The notes below the pieces were generated by a model, which saw only the letters and a program-made list of their open reading frames with translations, was not told where the DNA came from and ran no database searches. Positions 25,924 to 35,408 of a DNA stretch of 64,000 nt are shown one piece after another (the stretch's first letter is position 1; each line of letters opens with the position of its first letter). Source of the stretch: Actinomadura sp. KC06 (GTDB taxonomy: Bacteria > Actinomycetota > Actinomycetes > Streptosporangiales > Streptosporangiaceae); the NCBI RefSeq assembly GCF_004348735.1, contig NZ_SMKT01000018.1, positions 1-64,000 on the forward strand. The letters run 5' to 3'. A program made the translations under genes and the position numbers.

Positions 25924-28900
25924 ATGCGGATCTCGTTCACGGCACTCACGGGCGCGGGACCGCGCGATGTCGTGATGGACGTCGACTCCGAGGCCACCGT
26001 GGACGGCGTCGCGCAGTCGCTCACCGCCCTCCTCGACGGCCGGACTCACCGCCTGGCCAACGACGCCCTCCTGGACACCGGCGAGCTGCCGAGGCCGGAC
26101 GAGCTGCTGAGGTCGGGAGGCCGCGCGGGACGTCCGCGGCGGGCCCTGTGGATGGACGGGCGGATGCTCGACCCGGAGGCCCTCGCCGTCAAGGAGCTGC
26201 GGGACGGCGCGGTCGTCGCGGTCGAGCGGCGCGGCGCCGCCGCCACCGTCCTCGCCGAGCCGACCGGGCTGGTCGAGGTGCGGGTCGTCGGCGGCCCGGC
26301 GGCCGGATCGGTGCACCGGCTCGGCCTCGGGGTCAGCACGATCGGGTCCGGCCGGGACGTGGACGTGGTGCTGGACGATCCGTCCGTCCCGGCGCGGTCG
26401 CTGCGGCTCACGGTCGGGCGGGAGACCGTCCAGGTCGAGGCGTCCGAGCCGACGATGCGAGGCGCCGCCGAACTGGACGGGACGCCGCTGGCCGCGACCG
26501 CGATCTGGCCGGCGGGCGGCCGGCTGCGGGTGGGCTCCAGCGTCCTGGCGCTCGGTCCGAGCGGCGCGCCCGACGCCCACCTGGAGCCCCTGCCGGAGGG
26601 CGGCCTCGCGTTCGACCGGCCGCCCCGCCCGCGACCCGTGTTCCATGTCAGGAGGCTGGACGTCCCGGAGCGTCCCGAGCAGGGGCCGCTCGATCGGCTC
26701 CGGGTGTTCGGACGCAGGTCCCTGAAGGAGTTCGGCCGCAGGTCCGCCGAGTTCGACGCCGAACTGGAACGGCTGCGCCGCGAGGACGAGGCCGAACGGC
26801 GCGCCCTGCATCCCGACCCGGCGGAGATCCTGCTCACCGCGACCGGGCCCCGGCGGCGGCTGTGGGAGCGCCGCCGCGGCGACCCCGACGTCCTGCAGCT
26901 GCGGATCGGCCTCGCCGACCTGCCCGCCCGGATCGAGTTCACCGGCGACACCGCCCGCCTTCCGCCCGTGGACGCCAGGTTGGTGCCGGTGACGGTGCCG
27001 CTGGCCGAGCTGGGCGTCGTCGGGGTGGCCGGTCCGCGCCGCGCGTCCCGCGCGCTGGCCCGGTGGACGGTCGCGCAGGCCGCCGTGCTGCACAGCCCCC
27101 GCGACCTGGCCATCGTCGTCCTGGCCGCCGACCGGGACGCCGGGGACGAGTGGAACTGGGTGCGGTGGCTGCCGCACTGCGCGCCCCGCGAGGGCGAGGA
27201 CTGCGTCGCTCTCGTCGGCACCGACCCCGAATCGGCCGCGCACCGCGTCACCGAGCTGGCGATCCGCCTCACCGAGCGGCGGCGCGCCGCCGACCAGGCG
27301 GAACCGGTCCCCTACGACATCCTGATCGTGCTGGACGGGGCGCGCACCCTGCGCCGCATACCCGGGATGCCGATGCTCCTGTCGCGCGGCGCCGAGTTCG
27401 GCCTGTACGGCATCTGCGTGGACGACGACGAGCGCCTGCTCCCCGAGGAATGCCGTGCCGCGGCCGTGTGGGACCCGCAGAACCCCGCGACGGTCCGCCT
27501 CCGGGGCCCGGGATACGACTTCCCCGTCCTGGCCGACCAGGTCTCGCCCACCTGGACCGACCGGGTGGCGCGTGCACTGGCGCCCGTCCGGGACGTGCCG
27601 CGCGAGGCCGCCGCAGACCCGGTCCCGGCGGACGTGCGGCTTCTGGACGTCCTCGACATGCCGGAGCCCACGGCCGACCACATCCTCCGGACGTGGACGC
27701 GCACGGGAGGCCGGACGGCCCGCGTCCCCATCGGCGCCGGCACCTCACGCCTGCCGTACGAGCTCGACCTGCGCGCGGACGGGCCGCACGCCCTCGTCGC
27801 GGGAGCCGCGGGCGCGGGCACGTCGGAACTGCTGCGGACGCTCATCGCGTCCCTCGCCGCCGCGAACCGTCCCGACGAGATGACGTTCGTCCTGATCGGC
27901 ACCGACGGCGGCGCCAGGTTCGGGGAGTGCGCCCGCCTCCCCCACACGGTCGGCGTGGTCACCGGCCTGGACGACGGGCACGCCGCCGAACGCGCGCTGG
28001 AGTCGCTCTCCGCCGAACTCCGGCGCCGGGAGGACGTCCTGCTCGACGCGGGCGTGAAGGACATCGACGGCTACGACCGGCTGCGTCGCGGGAGGCCCGA
28101 TCTGGCGCCCGTGCCGCGTCTCGTCCTGGCCGTGGACGAGTTCGCCGCGATGGCCGCCGACGTGCCCGAGTTCGTGACGGGCCTGGTCGACATCGGGCGG
28201 CGCGGGCGGCCCCTCGGCGTCCATCTGGTCCTCGCCACCAGGCGTCCCGCCGGGGCCGCCGGAATCGCCGCCGACGCCGACGTGCGGATCGCGCTGCGCG
28301 TCACCGGCCCGGACGAGTCCACCGAGGTCCTCGGTTCACCGGAAGCCGCGCAGATCTCCAAGTCCACCCCTGGACGCTGCTACATCCGCTCTGGCGGGTC
28401 GCCGCCGCGGGCCGTCCAGGTGGCGCGGGTCAGCGGCCGCCGATCCGGGGCCGGGGCCGCCGGACGCGGAGCCACCGTCGTCCCGCTCCCCTGGCAGAGC
28501 CTCGGACACCCGCTGCCCGACCCCCGCAAGGCCCTGGGAGCGGACGACGACGCCACCGACCTCGGCGTTCTCGTCCAGGCGATCGACGAGGCCGCCCGCC
28601 GCGCGGGCATCGTGCGGGAGCCGTCGCCGTGGCTGAACCCGCTGCCGGAGCGGTTCACGCTGACGCCCCGGAACGCCGCGGGCGGCTCCGTCGTGGACGT
28701 CCCGCCGATCCCGTTCGGCGTGACCGACCTGCCCGCCGTCCAGTCCCGCGAGGATCTGGCCCTGGATCTCACGTCCGGAGGCCACCTGTACATCGCCGGG
28801 TCCGTCCGATCGGGCCGCTCCACCGCCCTGCGGACGATCGCCGGGTCCCTCGCCGCCGCCTGCTCCCCCTACGACGCGCACCTGTACGCCATCGACTGCG

Positions 28901-30249
28901 GCGCGAACGCGCTGCTGCCGCTGACGTCCCTCCCGCACTGCGGCGCGGTCGTCGCCCGCGACCGGCTCGACCGCTGCGACCGGCTCCTCACCGCGCTCAC
29001 CGCCGAGACCGCGCGGCGCCGGCGGGTGCTCGCCGAGGCGGGCTTCGCGTCCCTCGCCGAGCAGCGCGCCTCCGTCGCCGCCACCGACCGCCTCCCCTGG
29101 ATGGTGCTGCTGCTCGACGGCTGGGAGGTGTTCCTCGGCGCGTTCGAGCACTACGACCAGGGCCGCCTCGTCGACGAGACGATCCGGCTCCTGGACGAGG
29201 GCGCCGCCGTGGGCCTGCGCGCCGTGGTCACCGGCGACCGCTCCGGCCTCGGCGGGCAGATCTCCGCCGCCTTCGGCCGCCGCCTCCTCCTGCGCATGGA
29301 CGACCCGGACGACTACGGCTACGGCGGCCTCAAGGACAGGCAGGTCCCCACCGCCATGCCGCCCGGCCGCGCCCTCGAACCGGCCGGGCCGGACGCCCCG
29401 CCGCGCGAGTCGCAGATCGGGCTGCTGGCGGACGACCCGTCCGGCGCCGCGCAGGGCGCCGCGCTCCAGGAGATCGCCCGCACCTGCGTGTCCCGCTACG
29501 GCCGCCTGCCCCGCCGCCGGCGCCCCCTGCGCGTGGACGAGCTTCCCGACCGCGTCACCTACCGCGAGGCGATGTCGCTGGAGCGCGAGTTCCTCGCCCC
29601 GTCCGCGCTGTGGGCGCTCGTCGGCGTCGGCGGCGACACCCTCGCGCCCGTGGGCGTCGACCTGCTCAACGACGGGCCGGGCTTCACCGTCGCGGGCCCG
29701 CCGCGCTCCGGCCGCTCCACCACGCTGCGGACGATCGTCCACTCGCTGCTGGACCCCGCGGTCGGCGGCGGCCTCGTCCCCGTCGTGCTGGTCACGCCGC
29801 GCCGCTCGCCGCTGCGCCTGCTGTCGGGGCATCCGGGCGTCCTCGGGCTGCTGACGTCCGGCGCCGGCCCGGCCGACCTCGCCGCCGCCATCGGCGACGA
29901 GCACCGCTACGCCGTGGTCGTGGACGACGCCGAACTCCTCGACCGGACCGGCCTGGACGACGCCCTCCGCGACGTCCTGCGCACCGCCCGCGACGGCGCG
30001 CACGCCGTCGTCGTCGGCGGCGCCACGGCCGACCTGGCGGGCGGCCGCCGCGGCTTCCTCACCGAGGCCCGCCGTTCCCGGTCGGGCGTCCTGCTGTCGG
30101 TCGAGTCCCCGGACGACGGCGACCTCTTCGGCCTGCGCCTTCCCCGCAACGCCCCGCTGGGCGGCCCCACCGGCCGCGGCCTGTTCATCGCCGCGGGCGC
30201 CGCCACCCAGGTGCAGGTGGCCCTCCCGCCTCCGGCCGGCGCGGACTGA
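25924..30249 (+). CDS. FHA-domain FtsK/SpoIIIE triple ATPase (EccC/EssC-like), no membrane anchor seen
   Basis: A 1441-residue protein. Domain order: a ubiquitin-like or degenerate N-terminal domain, an FHA domain at about 115-220 (STIGSGRDVDVVLDD), an Arg/Glu-rich stretch at about 240-295, the ATGPRRRLWERRRGDPD block, then three FtsK-like ATPase domains. P-loops lie near residues 628 (GAAGAGTSEL), 958 (GSVRSGRSTA) and 1256 (GPPRSGRSTT). D1 has Thr where the catalytic Lys belongs; D2 and D3 have Arg. Walker B of D1 (LVLAVDEFAAM) is kept. EssC-type relatives carry two membrane helices between FHA and D1, and I find none here. EccC/EssC drive type VII secretion, but no WXG100 substrate or other ESX gene is nearby. 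Confidence 0.85.
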   Translation: MRISFTALTGAGPRDVVMDVDSEATVDGVAQSLTALLDGRTHRLANDALLDTGELPRPDELLRSGGRAGRPRRALWMDGRMLDPEALAVKELRDGAVVAVERRGAAATVLAEPTGLVEVRVVGGPAAGSVHRLGLGVSTIGSGRDVDVVLDDPSVPARSLRLTVGRETVQVEASEPTMRGAAELDGTPLAATAIWPAGGRLRVGSSVLALGPSGAPDAHLEPLPEGGLAFDRPPRPRPVFHVRRLDVPERPEQGPLDRLRVFGRRSLKEFGRRSAEFDAELERLRREDEAERRALHPDPAEILLTATGPRRRLWERRRGDPDVLQLRIGLADLPARIEFTGDTARLPPVDARLVPVTVPLAELGVVGVAGPRRASRALARWTVAQAAVLHSPRDLAIVVLAADRDAGDEWNWVRWLPHCAPREGEDCVALVGTDPESAAHRVTELAIRLTERRRAADQAEPVPYDILIVLDGARTLRRIPGMPMLLSRGAEFGLYGICVDDDERLLPEECRAAAVWDPQNPATVRLRGPGYDFPVLADQVSPTWTDRVARALAPVRDVPREAAADPVPADVRLLDVLDMPEPTADHILRTWTRTGGRTARVPIGAGTSRLPYELDLRADGPHALVAGAAGAGTSELLRTLIASLAAANRPDEMTFVLIGTDGGARFGECARLPHTVGVVTGLDDGHAAERALESLSAELRRREDVLLDAGVKDIDGYDRLRRGRPDLAPVPRLVLAVDEFAAMAADVPEFVTGLVDIGRRGRPLGVHLVLATRRPAGAAGIAADADVRIALRVTGPDESTEVLGSPEAAQISKSTPGRCYIRSGGSPPRAVQVARVSGRRSGAGAAGRGATVVPLPWQSLGHPLPDPRKALGADDDATDLGVLVQAIDEAARRAGIVREPSPWLNPLPERFTLTPRNAAGGSVVDVPPIPFGVTDLPAVQSREDLALDLTSGGHLYIAGSVRSGRSTALRTIAGSLAAACSPYDAHLYAIDCGANALLPLTSLPHCGAVVARDRLDRCDRLLTALTAETARRRRVLAEAGFASLAEQRASVAATDRLPWMVLLLDGWEVFLGAFEHYDQGRLVDETIRLLDEGAAVGLRAVVTGDRSGLGGQISAAFGRRLLLRMDDPDDYGYGGLKDRQVPTAMPPGRALEPAGPDAPPRESQIGLLADDPSGAAQGAALQEIARTCVSRYGRLPRRRRPLRVDELPDRVTYREAMSLEREFLAPSALWALVGVGGDTLAPVGVDLLNDGPGFTVAGPPRSGRSTTLRTIVHSLLDPAVGGGLVPVVLVTPRRSPLRLLSGHPGVLGLLTSGAGPADLAAAIGDEHRYAVVVDDAELLDRTGLDDALRDVLRTARDGAHAVVVGGATADLAGGRRGFLTEARRSRSGVLLSVESPDDGDLFGLRLPRNAPLGGPTGRGLFIAAGAATQVQVALPPPAGAD

Positions 30250-30275
30250 TCACGCATTCACCAGGGACGGCGGGT

Positions 30276-30312
30276 GCGGGTCCCGACCTCGGGGGGATGG
30301 GCCGGGACCCGC
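30276..30312 (+). terminator. Hairpin after the FHA/FtsK gene
   Basis: A perfect 10-bp inverted repeat, GCGGGTCCCG at 30276-30285 and CGGGACCCGC at 30303-30312, with a 17-base G-rich loop, 27 bp after the stop codon. There is no U-tract, as usual in high-GC actinomycetes. Confidence 0.65.
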
Positions 30313-30823
30313 GGCTCATGGAGGCGTCGACCGGCGTCCGCCTCGATCGTTCCGCCGGGAGTCGCGGTCCCGGCCTTTCGCCTCGCAACGCTGGAACGTT
30401 TCCAGGCGGCGCCGAAAGAATGGCGACAGCCTACGCCGGGACGATCACATCGATCCAGTGCCGAACGGCGGATCGGCCTGCGTTAGGGGGCCTTTCCGCC
30501 CATGTGGGCGTGTCCGGATGTGGCCACATGCGCCTTCCAGGCGGTGCCGCGCACGCCTTGTGACGCACATAGTGACTCGTCGTCAAGTGTCATAAAGAAA
30601 TGGGAGCCGCGCCGTCACGGACGGCGATCAGCAGGGTCGGCCGTCCGGCCCGTCCACCCGACGCCCCCGGAGGCCGAGCGGACGCACGCCACCGCCGCCG
30701 GGGAGACGCTTGCCGATGCGGACCCCCTACGCACCCTTAGATGTGCGCTCTTGGGGAGGGGCTTACGAAACCGCGGAACGGCGATTATCTAGACTGCGTG
30801 AGGTTGTGAGGGAGGAGACCCAC
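30313..30823. other. Gene-free upstream region of the acyl-CoA carboxylase alpha gene
   Basis: About 510 bp with no convincing coding sequence on either strand; the open frames here are Arg/Pro/Ser rich and match no family. Bases 30556-30605 are locally AT-richer (CATAAAGAAA). A promoter-like pair lies near the gene: CTTACG at 30762-30767 and TATCTA at 30786-30791 with an 18-base spacer. The GGGAGGAG ribosome site follows at about 30809-30816. The length suggests a long 5' leader or multiple promoters. Confidence 0.5.
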
Positions 30824-32593
30824 GTGCGCAAGGTCCTGATCGCCAACCGCGGCGAGATCGCGGTCCGCATAGCCCGTGCCTGCCGGGACGCCGGGCTGGC
30901 CAGCGTCGCGGTGTACGCGGAGCCCGATCTGGACGCCCTGCACGTTCAGGTCGCCGACGAGGCGTTCACCCTCGGCGGGCAGACCGCCGCCGACAGCTAC
31001 CTGAGCATCGAGAAGCTGCTGAAGGTCGCCGCCGAATCGGGCGCGGACGCCGTCCACCCCGGCTACGGGTTCCTCGCGGAGAACGCCGACTTCGCCAAGG
31101 CCGTGCAGGACGCCGGGCTGACGTGGATCGGCCCGCCGCCCGCCGCGATCACCGCGCTCGGCGACAAGGTGCAGGCCAGGCACATCGCCCAGAAGGTCGG
31201 CGCGCCGCTGGTCGCCGGGACCAAGGACCCGGTGTCCGGCGCGGACGAGGTCGTCGCGTTCGCCGAGGAGCACGGGCTGCCGATCGCGATCAAGGCCGCG
31301 TACGGCGGCGGCGGGCGCGGCCTGAAGGTCGCCCGGACGCTGGACGAGGTCCCGGACATGTACGAGTCCGCCGTCCGCGAGGCCGTCGGCGCGTTCGGGC
31401 GCGGCGAGTGCTTCGTGGAGCGGTATCTCGACAAGCCGCGGCACGTGGAGACGCAGTGCCTCGCCGACAAGCACGGCAACGTGGTCGTGGTGTCCACCCG
31501 CGACTGCTCGCTGCAGCGGCGGCACCAGAAGCTCGTCGAGGAGGCCCCGGCGCCGTACCTGTCGGACGAGCAGGTCGAACTGCTCTACCGCTCGTCCAAG
31601 GCCATCCTCAAAGAGGCCGGGTACGTCGGCGCCGGAACGTGCGAGTTCCTCGTCGGCCAGGACGGGACGATCTCCTTCCTGGAGGTCAACACCCGCCTCC
31701 AGGTCGAGCACCCCGTCACCGAGGAGGTCGCCGGGGTGGACCTCGTCCGGGAGATGTTCCGCATCGCCGACGGCGAGGAGCTCGGCTACGGCGACCCCGA
31801 ACTGCGCGGGCACTCGATCGAGTTCCGGCTGAACGCCGAGGACGCGGGCCGCGGGTTCCTCCCCGCCGTCGGGACGCTCACCGCGTGGGAGCCGCCGACC
31901 GGCCCCGGCGTCCGCCTGGACACCGGCTACGAGGCGGGGCAGACCGTCCCGCAGGCGTTCGACTCCCTGATCGCCAAGCTGATCGTGACGGGCGCGACGC
32001 GGCGGCAGGCCGTCGAGCGGGCGTGCCGCGCGCTGGCGGAGTTCGTGATCGACGGGATGCCGACCGTGCTGCCGTTCCACCGCGCGGTCCTGGACGATCC
32101 GGCGTTCGTCCCTTCCGACGACGCGACGCCGTTCTCCGTCCACACCCGGTGGATAGAGACCGAGTTCGACAACCGGATCCCGCCGTACGAGACGCCCGCC
32201 GCGGGCGACGAGGCGGAGGAGGGCGAGCGGGAGCGCGTCACCGTCGAGGTCGGCGGGCGGCGTATCGAGGTCGTCCTGCCCGCGGGTCTCGGCGCCCTGC
32301 CGGGCGGGGCCGCCGGGGCGGCGCAGCCCGCGCGGCGGCGCGGCGGCAAGAAGGGCGGCGGCGCGCAGGCGTCCGGCGACTCCCTGGTCAGCCCGATGCA
32401 GGGCACCATCGTCAAGATCGTCGTCGAGGACGGCGCGACGGTGGCGGCCGGCGACACCGTGGTCGTGCTGGAGGCCATGAAGATGGAGCAGCCGATCACG
32501 GCGCACAAGGCCGGGACGCTCACCGGCCTGTCCGCCGAGGTCGGCCAGACCGTCTCCGCCGGCGCCGTCATCTGCGAGATCAAGGACAGCTGA
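30824..32593 (+). CDS. accA: Acyl-CoA carboxylase alpha subunit (biotin carboxylase + BCCP)
   Basis: A 589-residue protein from GTG 30824 with GGAGGAG before it. The N-terminal 450 residues are biotin carboxylase ([14 protein letters not shown]-grasp loop [26 protein letters not shown]). After a linker, residues about 515-589 form the biotin carrier with the biotinylated lysine in EAMKMEQP. It carboxylates biotin and hands CO2 to a beta subunit. The beta and epsilon genes are 20 kb away, and birA, which attaches biotin, is at 2.3 kb. Length and layout match AccA3/AccA-type alpha subunits serving several beta subunits. Confidence 0.95.
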   Translation: MRKVLIANRGEIAVRIARACRDAGLASVAVYAEPDLDALHVQVADEAFTLGGQTAADSYLSIEKLLKVAAESGADAVHPGYGFLAENADFAKAVQDAGLTWIGPPPAAITALGDKVQARHIAQKVGAPLVAGTKDPVSGADEVVAFAEEHGLPIAIKAAYGGGGRGLKVARTLDEVPDMYESAVREAVGAFGRGECFVERYLDKPRHVETQCLADKHGNVVVVSTRDCSLQRRHQKLVEEAPAPYLSDEQVELLYRSSKAILKEAGYVGAGTCEFLVGQDGTISFLEVNTRLQVEHPVTEEVAGVDLVREMFRIADGEELGYGDPELRGHSIEFRLNAEDAGRGFLPAVGTLTAWEPPTGPGVRLDTGYEAGQTVPQAFDSLIAKLIVTGATRRQAVERACRALAEFVIDGMPTVLPFHRAVLDDPAFVPSDDATPFSVHTRWIETEFDNRIPPYETPAAGDEAEEGERERVTVEVGGRRIEVVLPAGLGALPGGAAGAAQPARRRGGKKGGGAQASGDSLVSPMQGTIVKIVVEDGATVAAGDTVVVLEAMKMEQPITAHKAGTLTGLSAEVGQTVSAGAVICEIKDS

Positions 32594-32664
32594 CCCCAGA
32601 ACGGCCTGCACGAAATCCGTCTGCCGGAGGACGCATTCTGCCCCTATATGGGCAGACTGGAGGC

Positions 32665-34044
32665 ATGAGCACCGACCACCGGGCCATCCGGGCGGCACGC
32701 CGGGGCGCCGTCTCGGCGATCGTCGCCGCCGTCGCCCTGCCGGCGTTCGCCTTCACCGCCCCCGCGCAGGCCGCCCAGGCGCAGCCCGCCGCAGCGCAGA
32801 CCACCACGCAGACCACCGCGACGCAGACGACCGGCCGTTATGACAACGTCGGGCAGATCGCGAAGGGCCTGATCGACTCGCGGCTGTACGTGACGAGCGA
32901 GGCGGGGAACGTGCTGTCCCCGTCCGACCGGAACGAGATCACGTCGGCCCTCGGCGGCGACCGGGACGCCGACATCCGCGCCGTCGTCGTCGGGAACGGC
33001 GTCACCAAGAGCGAGGTCGGGCAGATGCTCCCGGCCGTCGCGGAGCGCGTCGGCAAGGGCGGGACGTACGTCGCCGTCACCGCCGACGGCAGCCGCATGG
33101 GCGCGATCTCCAAGAAGCTCGACAAGGAGGAGATCAACCAGCTCGTCACCCGCACGAACGGCACGCCGCTGAAGGACCGGCTGATCCAGTTCGGCGGCCT
33201 CGCGGAGCAGAAGGTCGACGACAAGGCCCGGTCCAGCGCGATCGGCATGTACGTGACGCTCGGCGTCCTGCTCATGGTCGTCGCGGTGGGCGCCGGCGGG
33301 TTCCTCGTCGTGCGCAAGCGGCGCCTCGACCGCGAGGCCCGGCAGATGGCCGACCTCAAGGCCGGCGTCGAGGAGGACGTGACGCTGCTCGGCGAGGACA
33401 TCGCCCGCCTCGACCTCGACGTCATGGACAAGGGCCTCGACCCCGACACCCGCGCCGACTACGAGCACGCCATGAACTCCTACGACGAGGCCAAGCGGGA
33501 GACGGCGCGCGCAGCCAAGCCGCAGGACATGCAGGCCGTCACGACCGCGCTGGAGGACGGCCGCTACTACATGACCGCGACGCGCGCCCGGCTCGCCGAC
33601 GAGCCGGTGCCGGAGCGGCGTGCGCCGTGCTTCTTCAACCCGCAGCACGGACCGTCCGTGGAGGACGTGACGTGGGCGCCGCCCGGCGGTGTCGAGCGTT
33701 CCGTCCCGGCGTGCGCGGCGGATGCGGAGGCCGTCCTTAAGGGGACGGACCCGGACGTCCGCATGGTGCCGTCCGGCGGTACCCGGCGGCCGTACTGGGA
33801 CGCCGGCCCCGCCTACGGCCCCTACGCGGGCGGCTACTACTACGGCTACGGCGGGATCGACCTGCTCAGCGGCATGATGATCGGCACCATGCTCGGCTCG
33901 ATGATGAGCGGCGGCTGGGGCGGCGGCTACGGCGGCGACGCAGCGGGCGCCGGCGCGGAAGGCGACGTCGGCGGCGGCTGGGACTTCGGCGGCGGCGACT
34001 TCGGCGGGGGGCTCGGCGGCGGCGGCGACTTCGGCGGCTTCTGA
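32665..34044 (+). CDS. Secreted-N, single-pass membrane protein with Gly-rich tail
   Basis: A 459-residue protein. An N-terminal signal-like segment ends near AFTAPAQAAQA. Residues about 55-185 form an external domain resembling the TPM-type fold seen in similar actinomycete proteins. One membrane helix (about 192-215, GMYVTLGVLLMVVAVGAGGF) is followed by charged helices, then a conserved-looking segment CFFNPQHGPS...DVTWAPPGG, and a tail of Gly/Tyr/Phe repeats (DFGGG). GGAGG sits only one base before ATG 32665, an odd spacing. A TCTGCCC/GGGCAGA hairpin at 32637-32656 lies just upstream. The function is unknown. It follows the carboxylase gene by 71 bp. Confidence 0.75.
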   Translation: MSTDHRAIRAARRGAVSAIVAAVALPAFAFTAPAQAAQAQPAAAQTTTQTTATQTTGRYDNVGQIAKGLIDSRLYVTSEAGNVLSPSDRNEITSALGGDRDADIRAVVVGNGVTKSEVGQMLPAVAERVGKGGTYVAVTADGSRMGAISKKLDKEEINQLVTRTNGTPLKDRLIQFGGLAEQKVDDKARSSAIGMYVTLGVLLMVVAVGAGGFLVVRKRRLDREARQMADLKAGVEEDVTLLGEDIARLDLDVMDKGLDPDTRADYEHAMNSYDEAKRETARAAKPQDMQAVTTALEDGRYYMTATRARLADEPVPERRAPCFFNPQHGPSVEDVTWAPPGGVERSVPACAADAEAVLKGTDPDVRMVPSGGTRRPYWDAGPAYGPYAGGYYYGYGGIDLLSGMMIGTMLGSMMSGGWGGGYGGDAAGAGAEGDVGGGWDFGGGDFGGGLGGGGDFGGF

Positions 34045-34254
34045 CCGTCGTCCCGCACGACGGGGATCACCGCGTCGTGCGGGACGACGGCCACGAGCCC
34101 GGCGGCCAGTCCCCAGGGTCGCACCGCCTTGTCGACGTGCCCGACCAGTTCGGGATCGTCGCTGGTCTCCAGCAGCGCGGGCAAGGTCGCCCGACGCCAC
34201 GACGACGATCGCGCCCAGCCCCAGGACCACGAGGGCCGCGCCGAGAACGTCCAT
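34045..34254 (-). pseudogene. Possible frameshifted small membrane protein
   Basis: ATG 34254 with GAGGTGGGG before it opens a hydrophobic segment MDVLGAALVVLGLGAIVVVAS. That frame then turns into Arg-rich shadow sequence. From about 34195 the next frame (+1) reads plausible protein: LPALLETSDDPELVGHVDKA and AAGLVAVVPHDAVIPVVRDD. Joining them would give a helix plus a soluble domain of about 70 residues on the strand opposite the Gly-rich gene. This may be a real frameshift, a sequencing error or coincidence. The remaining bases up to 34420 hold nothing recognisable. Confidence 0.35.
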
Positions 34255-34420
34255 CTGCCCCACCTCCGGCTCGGTCGCGGCTGCGCTCTCCTCCACCGTC
34301 GGCGATGGGGAGGGGCGCCGCCATCGGGCCGGGTGCCCATAACGCGCGGGGCCCATCGTGCAGGCGGGCGCGGGGTGTCCCGCATGGACAAACGCCGACG
34401 TCATGCGGTGACGTGGACCT

Positions 34421-35407
34421 ATGAGCAGGACACCCGCGTCGGCGCTGTACTGGCGCATCCTCGGAATCAACGGGCTGATCTTCGCGGCGGGCACGGTGGC
34501 GCTGGCGGTCGCGCCCGTCACCGTGTCGTCGTTCGTCCTGCTGCGGGAGCTGCCCGTGCTGGTGGTGGGGCTCGCCGTGATGATGGCGGCGAACGCGGTG
34601 CTGCTGCGCGCCAGCCTGGCGCCGCTGGAGGGGCTCACCGCGCTGATGGCGCGGCTCGACTCGCTGCGCTCGGGCGACCGGCTGGCGACCGGACGCAACG
34701 GCGACCTGTTCCACCTGGTCGACCAGTTCAACGCGATGCTGGACCGGCTGGAGGCCGACCGCAGCACCAGCACCGCCGTGGTCCTGGACGCGCAGGAGGC
34801 CGAGCGCCGCCGCATCGCGCAGGAGCTGCACGACGAGATCGGGCAGAGCCTCACGGTCGTGCTGCTGGAGCTGAAGTCGGTGGTGAACCGGGCGCCGGAA
34901 GAGGTGGCGGAGGAGCTGCGCGGCGTGCAGGAGACCGTCCGGTCGAGCCTGGACGAGGTGCGCCAGGTGGCGCGGCGGCTGCGTCCGGGGGTCCTAGACG
35001 ATCTCGGCCTGACCAGCGCGCTCACCGCGCTCGCCGCCGACTTCTCGGAGGCGGGCGGGCCGCGCGTGACGCGCCGCGTCCAGACCGGGCTGGAGGGTCT
35101 CGGCGCGGACGCCGAGCTGGTGATCTACCGGATCGCGCAGGAGGGCCTGACGAACGTGTGGCGGCATTCCGGTGCACGGAACGCGGAGCTGTCGCTGGCG
35201 CAGGACGACGACGGCCGCGTCGTCCTGCGGGTCGTGGACGACGGCTCGGGCCCGCCCACGGAGGTCGGCGCCGGGATCCATGGGATGCGGGAACGGGCGA
35301 TGCTCATCGGCGCGCAGCTCACGATCGGCCCGTCCGGAAGCGGCGGCACGGGCACCGAGGTCAGGCTGGTCATCCCGCCGTCCGGCGCACGCCGGGCCGT
35401 GCCGTAG
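34421..35407 (+). CDS. NarX/DesK-type sensor histidine kinase
   Basis: A 328-residue kinase. Two membrane helices (about residues 10-32 and 40-62) with almost no external loop come first, then a HAMP-like region, a HisKA_3 helix with the phospho-acceptor His137 in RRRIAQELHDEIGQSL, and an HATPase domain (GLTNVWRHSGARN, VDDGSG, GIHGMRERAMLIG). The tiny external loop suggests it senses membrane state or an internal cue. The LuxR-type regulator gene ends one base after it on the opposite strand; this convergent layout is unusual for a cognate pair. Confidence 0.92.
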   Translation: MSRTPASALYWRILGINGLIFAAGTVALAVAPVTVSSFVLLRELPVLVVGLAVMMAANAVLLRASLAPLEGLTALMARLDSLRSGDRLATGRNGDLFHLVDQFNAMLDRLEADRSTSTAVVLDAQEAERRRIAQELHDEIGQSLTVVLLELKSVVNRAPEEVAEELRGVQETVRSSLDEVRQVARRLRPGVLDDLGLTSALTALAADFSEAGGPRVTRRVQTGLEGLGADAELVIYRIAQEGLTNVWRHSGARNAELSLAQDDDGRVVLRVVDDGSGPPTEVGAGIHGMRERAMLIGAQLTIGPSGSGGTGTEVRLVIPPSGARRAVP

Positions 35408-35408
35408 A

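Noticed and set aside
30502-30792. 96-codon open frame upstream of the carboxylase alpha gene
   Set aside because: Composition is Ser/Arg/Thr-rich without motifs, there is no ribosome site, and it overlaps the likely promoter.
25000-31000. Complete type VII secretion locus
   Set aside because: Only the EccC/EssC-like ATPase is present; no WXG100, EccB, EccD, EccE or mycosin-like gene was seen.
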